A stretch of 64,000 nucleotides of DNA from Bordetella genomosp. 9 (GTDB lineage Bacteria; Pseudomonadota; Gammaproteobacteria; Burkholderiales; Burkholderiaceae_B), in assembly GCF_002119725.1 (NCBI RefSeq), contig NZ_CP021109.1:868001-932000 (forward strand), read 5' to 3'. How positions within the stretch are numbered: the first letter of the stretch is position 1; each line of letters starts with the position of its first letter. This document shows, one piece after another, positions 60,654-64,000 of the stretch. Under the pieces are notes generated by a model, which searched no databases, was not told the origin of the DNA, and saw only the letters and a program-made list of their open reading frames with translations. Position numbers and translations under genes: made by a program.

Positions 60654-60691
60654 ATAATCACGGTCCTTTCACACCCCCGCCTGGTTTCGTC

Positions 60692-62083
60692 ATGCCGCTT
60701 GCCATCGGTGCATTCATTGTTCCGCTTATCGTGGCTTGCGCGCTCTTCATGGAAAACGTTGACGCCACCGTGCTGGTAACGGCGCTGCCGTCGCTGGCGC
60801 GCGACTTGGGCGAAGACCCCATCACCCTGAAGCTGGCCGTGACCAGCTACGTGGTGGGCCTGGGCGTCTTCATCCCGATCTGCGGCTGGGTGGCGGACCG
60901 GTTCGGCCCGCGCAGCGTATTCCGCGCGGCGATCGGCGTATTCGTCGTGGGATCGCTGCTGTGCGCGGCGGCGCATTCGCTGTTCACATTCGTGCTGGCG
61001 CGCTTCGTGCAGGGCATCGGAGGCGCAATGATGGTCCCGGTGGGACGCATCATCATCTTCCGTTCCGTTCCGCGCGCCGACTTCGTGAAGGCGGTCAATT
61101 ACCTGACGGTGCCGGCCCTGCTGGGGCCAGTGGTCGGCCCGCTGCTGGGCGGGTTCATCACGACCTATCTGCACTGGCGGCTCATGTTTTTCATCAACGT
61201 GCCGATCGGCCTTTTCGGCATCTATCTCGCGAACCGCCATATCGACGATGTGCGCGACGCCGAGCCCGGTCATCTGGACTGGCCCGGCTTCGTGCTGTCC
61301 GCAAGCGGCGCCTCGCTCTTCATGCTGGGAATGTCGCTGATCGGCAGCGGCGTGATCGACGACCGGGCCACCGTCGCGATGTGCGTGCTCGGGCTGCTGT
61401 TCTCGGGCTTGTACGTGCTGTATGCCCGCAGGGCCACGCAGCCGTTGCTGGACCTGGATTTCCTGCGCATTCCCACCTTTCATACGAGCGTGCTGGGGGG
61501 ATCGCTGTTTCGCATCGGCCTGGGCGCGGTGCCGTTTCTGCTGCCGCTGGCATTGCAGGAAGGCTTGGGCATGACGCCGTTCGAAGCGGGCTCCATTACG
61601 TGCGCGTCCGCGTTCGGCGCCTTGTTCATGAAGATCATGGCGCAGCCGATATTGCGGCGCTTCGGCTTCCGGAAGGTGTTGATGGTGAACGCGGCGCTGG
61701 CGGGCCTGGCGCTGGCCAGCTATGGCGTGTTTCATCCCGACATGTCGCGCGCCGCGATCTGGGCCATCGTGCTGTTCGGCGGCATCTTCCCTTCGTTGCA
61801 ATTCACGGCGCTGAACGCGCTGGCCTATGCCGATATCGCGAGCCCGGACGTCGGCCGCGCCACCAGCGTGGCAAGCGTCATCCAGCAGATGTCCCTTGGG
61901 CTGGGCGTGACTGTGGCCGGCATCGTGCTGCAGATTTCGCACGTCGCACAGGGACACGCCGAAATCGTATGGACCGACTTCTGGCCGGCTTTCCTGGTGC
62001 TGGGTCTGTTTTCGGCGGCTTCGATTCCCGTCACCGCCCGCATGCCGCACGGGGCGGGTGGCGAGCTGGCGCGGGGGCGCTGA
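60692..62083 (+). CDS. MFS transporter, DHA2 family
   Basis: 463 residues with about 14 hydrophobic segments. DHA2 features: MENVDATVLVTALPSLARDL, motif A GWVADRFGPR, FVQGIGGAMMVPVGR, and motif C-like LLGPVVGPLLGG. Exports drugs or metabolites with proton antiport. The palindrome in its promoter suggests substrate-induced de-repression. 92 bp after the PAP2 gene. Confidence 0.9.
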   Translation: MPLAIGAFIVPLIVACALFMENVDATVLVTALPSLARDLGEDPITLKLAVTSYVVGLGVFIPICGWVADRFGPRSVFRAAIGVFVVGSLLCAAAHSLFTFVLARFVQGIGGAMMVPVGRIIIFRSVPRADFVKAVNYLTVPALLGPVVGPLLGGFITTYLHWRLMFFINVPIGLFGIYLANRHIDDVRDAEPGHLDWPGFVLSASGASLFMLGMSLIGSGVIDDRATVAMCVLGLLFSGLYVLYARRATQPLLDLDFLRIPTFHTSVLGGSLFRIGLGAVPFLLPLALQEGLGMTPFEAGSITCASAFGALFMKIMAQPILRRFGFRKVLMVNAALAGLALASYGVFHPDMSRAAIWAIVLFGGIFPSLQFTALNALAYADIASPDVGRATSVASVIQQMSLGLGVTVAGIVLQISHVAQGHAEIVWTDFWPAFLVLGLFSAASIPVTARMPHGAGGELARGR

Positions 62084-62099
62084 GCCGCTTCGCCGCAAG

Positions 62100-62127
62100 T
62101 GCCGGCCGCTCTCGAGCGGCGTCGGCA
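62100..62127 (+). terminator. Hairpin after the MFS gene
   Basis: Interrupted stem: TGCCG / CGGCA outside and CCGCTC / GAGCGG inside (2-nt loop), 16 nt past the stop. No T-run. Confidence 0.4.
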
Positions 62128-62205
62128 TGCATGTCTGGCGCGGCGCGCCGGTGCGCGAGAGATACGCGCGCACGGCGAAGCGCCGCCAATGCGCGCGCCG
62201 CGGGA

Positions 62206-62661
62206 TTACAGGAAAGACTTGGCCTGATTCAGGATGGCGTCGCACACCTGCCTGGTCGCGGCTTCCTTCCAGCCGCCGCCGCTCAGGTCGACGGTATTGC
62301 CGGAACCCGTCTGCAGCAGCCCCTTGACCCCGGACAGATAGCCGCTGTCCTTCTGCGCGGGCTGCCCGGTCGTGCCGCTCAGCTTGCGCATCAACTGGTC
62401 CTTCAGCGACGACGCATTGGCCTGCTGCAGGTAGTTGTTGTTGATGCAGTACTGCAGCACGCCGGTCGCATTGCCCAGGCTGCCCGCCTGGGGCGTGGCC
62501 GCGTTGGCGCTGGTGGCCGCGCCGCTGTTGAATTTGCCCAGGCCGCCAAGCCCGTCCAGCGCCCCCTTGAAATCCAGACCCTGAGCCAGCACCGGCGCGC
62601 CGGATACGGACGTCAGCAGGCCGGCAAGCAAGGCGGCGCGAACGCGGTTGCGAAATTTCAT
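62206..62661 (-). CDS. Exported DUF2501 protein (YjjA-like)
   Basis: 151 residues: signal peptide (about 1-26, VLA cleavage) and a DUF2501 domain (GNATGVLQYCINNNYLQQANASSLKDQLMRKL, then CDAILNQAKSFL) with two Cys likely in a disulphide. E. coli YjjA is the known relative; role unknown, linked to biofilm/adhesion in some reports I recall loosely. Gly/Ser/Asn-rich first half. Confidence 0.87.
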   Translation of the reverse strand: MKFRNRVRAALLAGLLTSVSGAPVLAQGLDFKGALDGLGGLGKFNSGAATSANAATPQAGSLGNATGVLQYCINNNYLQQANASSLKDQLMRKLSGTTGQPAQKDSGYLSGVKGLLQTGSGNTVDLSGGGWKEAATRQVCDAILNQAKSFL

Positions 62662-62907
62662 TCCTATCTACTCCTGATTGAACAAAGGCCGGCGAAGCGG
62701 CCAGCCCGCGGCCTGCCGCGCGCCGGGTTGCGGCGTGCTGGCGCGTTGCCGGTATCGGGCGATAATGGGCGGCGCCGCGAGGTCGCGGCGCCGGCCGTCA
62801 CGTCGGTGGGCGCGCGCGTCGGCGTGACCGGGCGCTGCGCCGCTGCCGGCGTAAGGATAGGCGCATGCGGCCGCTCGCCAAGTAACGATGTGTCAACCCG
62901 CCCCATC

Positions 62908-63897
62908 ATGACGATACGTATCCTGCTGTCCCGTCCCACCGCCGAACGGCTGCGCGAACCCATCGCGCGCATCATGCGCGGGCGCGCATGGGAGCTGCGC
63001 CTGGCGTCGCCTGTGCTGGGCCACGCGCACGACGACGTCGACATCGCCTTCATCTCCCGCGATGTGACGGGCGCGTCGACCAAGCACGTGGTGATGGAGT
63101 CGCTGCAGGCGTTCTATGAATCGCTGCGCGCGTCGCCGGGACTGCGCTGGGTGCACGTGCATTCGGCGGGACTGGACCGGCCCATCTTCCCGGAGTTGAA
63201 GGCCCGTGGCGTGCACGTGACCGCGTCCGCGGGGGCGAACGCCGAGCCCGTTATGCAGACCGCGCTGGCCGGCATGCTGGCTTTGGCGCGGCGCCTGCAC
63301 GTGCTGATGGACGCGCAGCGCCAGGCGCGCTGGCTGAAGGCCACCGAAATGACGGTGCCGCGCGACCTGGCGGGACAGACGGCGGTGATCGTGGGCTGGG
63401 GCAGCATCGGACAGCGCCTGGGCGCCGTTCTGAAGCTGCTGGGATTGAAGATCGTGGTCGTCCGCAGCAGCGATACGCCGGTGGACGCGGAAACGCCGAC
63501 GGTGGCGTTCGAAGCGATACACAGCGTGCTGCCGCGCGCGGACTGGCTGATCCTCGCCTGTCCCCTGACCGACCGTACGCGCGCACTGATCGACGGCTCC
63601 GCGCTGGCCGCTATGCCGTCCGGGGCGCACCTGATCAATGTCGCGCGCGGCGAAGTCGTGGTGGAGCGCGCCTTGATCGAGGCGCTGCAATCCGGCCGCC
63701 TGGGCGGCGCCTATCTGGATGTCTTCGAGCACGAGCCGCTGGACGCGGCATCGCCGCTGTGGCGCATGCCCACGGTCATCGCCACGCCGCACGCCGCGGG
63801 ACATTCCGACGGCAACGCGGCGCGCGTCGACGCGATCTTCCTGGAAAAGCTGGAGCGCTGGGTGGCGGGCGGCACGGCGGAGGCGGCGGCCGGTTAG
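62908..63897 (+). CDS. D-2-hydroxyacid dehydrogenase (glyoxylate/hydroxypyruvate reductase type)
   Basis: 329 residues. NAD(P) motif VGWGSIGQRLG, substrate Arg in INVARGEVVV, Glu in YLDVFEHEPLD and catalytic His in ATPHAAGHSDG are all present. Reduces a 2-ketoacid such as glyoxylate or hydroxypyruvate, or the reverse. The first 246 bp upstream hold no gene. The ATG chosen has no strong ribosome-binding site. Confidence 0.9.
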   Translation: MTIRILLSRPTAERLREPIARIMRGRAWELRLASPVLGHAHDDVDIAFISRDVTGASTKHVVMESLQAFYESLRASPGLRWVHVHSAGLDRPIFPELKARGVHVTASAGANAEPVMQTALAGMLALARRLHVLMDAQRQARWLKATEMTVPRDLAGQTAVIVGWGSIGQRLGAVLKLLGLKIVVVRSSDTPVDAETPTVAFEAIHSVLPRADWLILACPLTDRTRALIDGSALAAMPSGAHLINVARGEVVVERALIEALQSGRLGGAYLDVFEHEPLDAASPLWRMPTVIATPHAAGHSDGNAARVDAIFLEKLERWVAGGTAEAAAG

Positions 63898-63913
63898 CGC
63901 AGTTTGCGCGCCC

Positions 63914-64000
63914 TCAGCGTTGCAGGCCCCAGCGCTGCACCGTGGCGCGTTCGAGCGCGTGGAACACCACGTTTTCGACTAGCAGGCCGATCGCCACGAC
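63914..64000 (-). CDS. ABC transporter permease, C-terminal end only (SsuC/TauC/NrtB-like)
   Basis: The last 28 codons of a minus-strand gene that runs off the right edge: IGLLVENVVFHALERATVQRWGLQR then TGA. This ending is highly characteristic of taurine/sulfonate/nitrate-type ABC permeases (BPD_transp_1). The rest of the gene and its operon lie outside the window. Confidence 0.7.
   Translation of the reverse strand, partial: VVAIGLLVENVVFHALERATVQRWGLQR

Noticed and set aside
1..64000. Mobile element, phage or CRISPR
   Set aside because: No transposase, integrase, terminal inverted repeats, target duplications or spaced repeats were found on reading both strands.

Overview
The window is about 64 kb of very GC-rich DNA (roughly two thirds G+C by eye), with tightly packed genes and short intergenic gaps. 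Two Bug-type tripartite-tricarboxylate solute receptors, an OpgC-type acyltransferase, many solitary regulators and the overall gene style point to a beta-proteobacterium of the Alcaligenaceae, most like Bordetella or Achromobacter. This is inferred from gene content only; there is no rRNA or other strong taxonomic marker. I see no tRNA or rRNA genes, CRISPR array, insertion sequence, phage gene or replication origin. It reads as ordinary chromosome with accessory metabolic and surface functions.

Layout. 1-19 kb: an M20 carbamoylase/amidohydrolase (5' end cut off) and an M81 peptidase-like protein, an ABC exporter, a DUF378 protein, an MFS exporter, a c-di-GMP phosphodiesterase, an SDR, a protein-isoaspartate methyltransferase fused to an erythromycin-esterase-like domain, an OpgC acyltransferase facing an SGNH esterase, an N-carbamoyl-D-amino-acid hydrolase, a lipoprotein, a DUF445 protein, 2-dehydropantoate reductase, WrbA and a small secreted protein. 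19-28 kb: a soluble PAS-PAS chemotaxis protein; an ECF42-type sigma factor operon with two DGPF/YciI proteins and a frameshifted VOC gene; then an IclR regulator divergent from a Bug receptor and a self-sufficient CYP116B-type cytochrome P450. 28-39 kb: Dps, a NYN/OST-HTH RNA-processing-type protein overlapping a DUF2239 gene, a second Bug receptor, a ferredoxin divergent from a LysR regulator, a ClcB-like chloride channel, a GT8-like protein, a DUF4142 protein and a hemerythrin operon.

39-54 kb is the most striking part. Eleven genes on the minus strand, most overlapping or nearly touching, encode six glycosyltransferases (GT2 x2, GT9 x2, GT4-like x2), a UDP-xylose-synthase-type epimerase, a PIG-L deacetylase, a GmhB-like HAD phosphatase, a NodU-type carbamoyltransferase and an SDR. 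They look like a pathway for a carbamoylated, possibly heptose- and pentose-containing glycoconjugate, but with no recognisable polymerase or flippase. Just upstream on the same strand is an 898-residue protein combining an Atm1/HMT1-type ABC exporter, a degenerate histidine-kinase-like ATPase domain and a complete response-regulator receiver domain, a very unusual fusion.

54-64 kb: a DUF1800/DUF1501 secreted pair divergent from that ABC fusion, a lytic transglycosylase, a zinc alcohol dehydrogenase with a small membrane protein, a PAP2 phosphatase, an MFS exporter behind a perfect 16-bp palindrome, a DUF2501 protein, a D-2-hydroxyacid dehydrogenase, and the last codons of an ABC permease running off the right edge.
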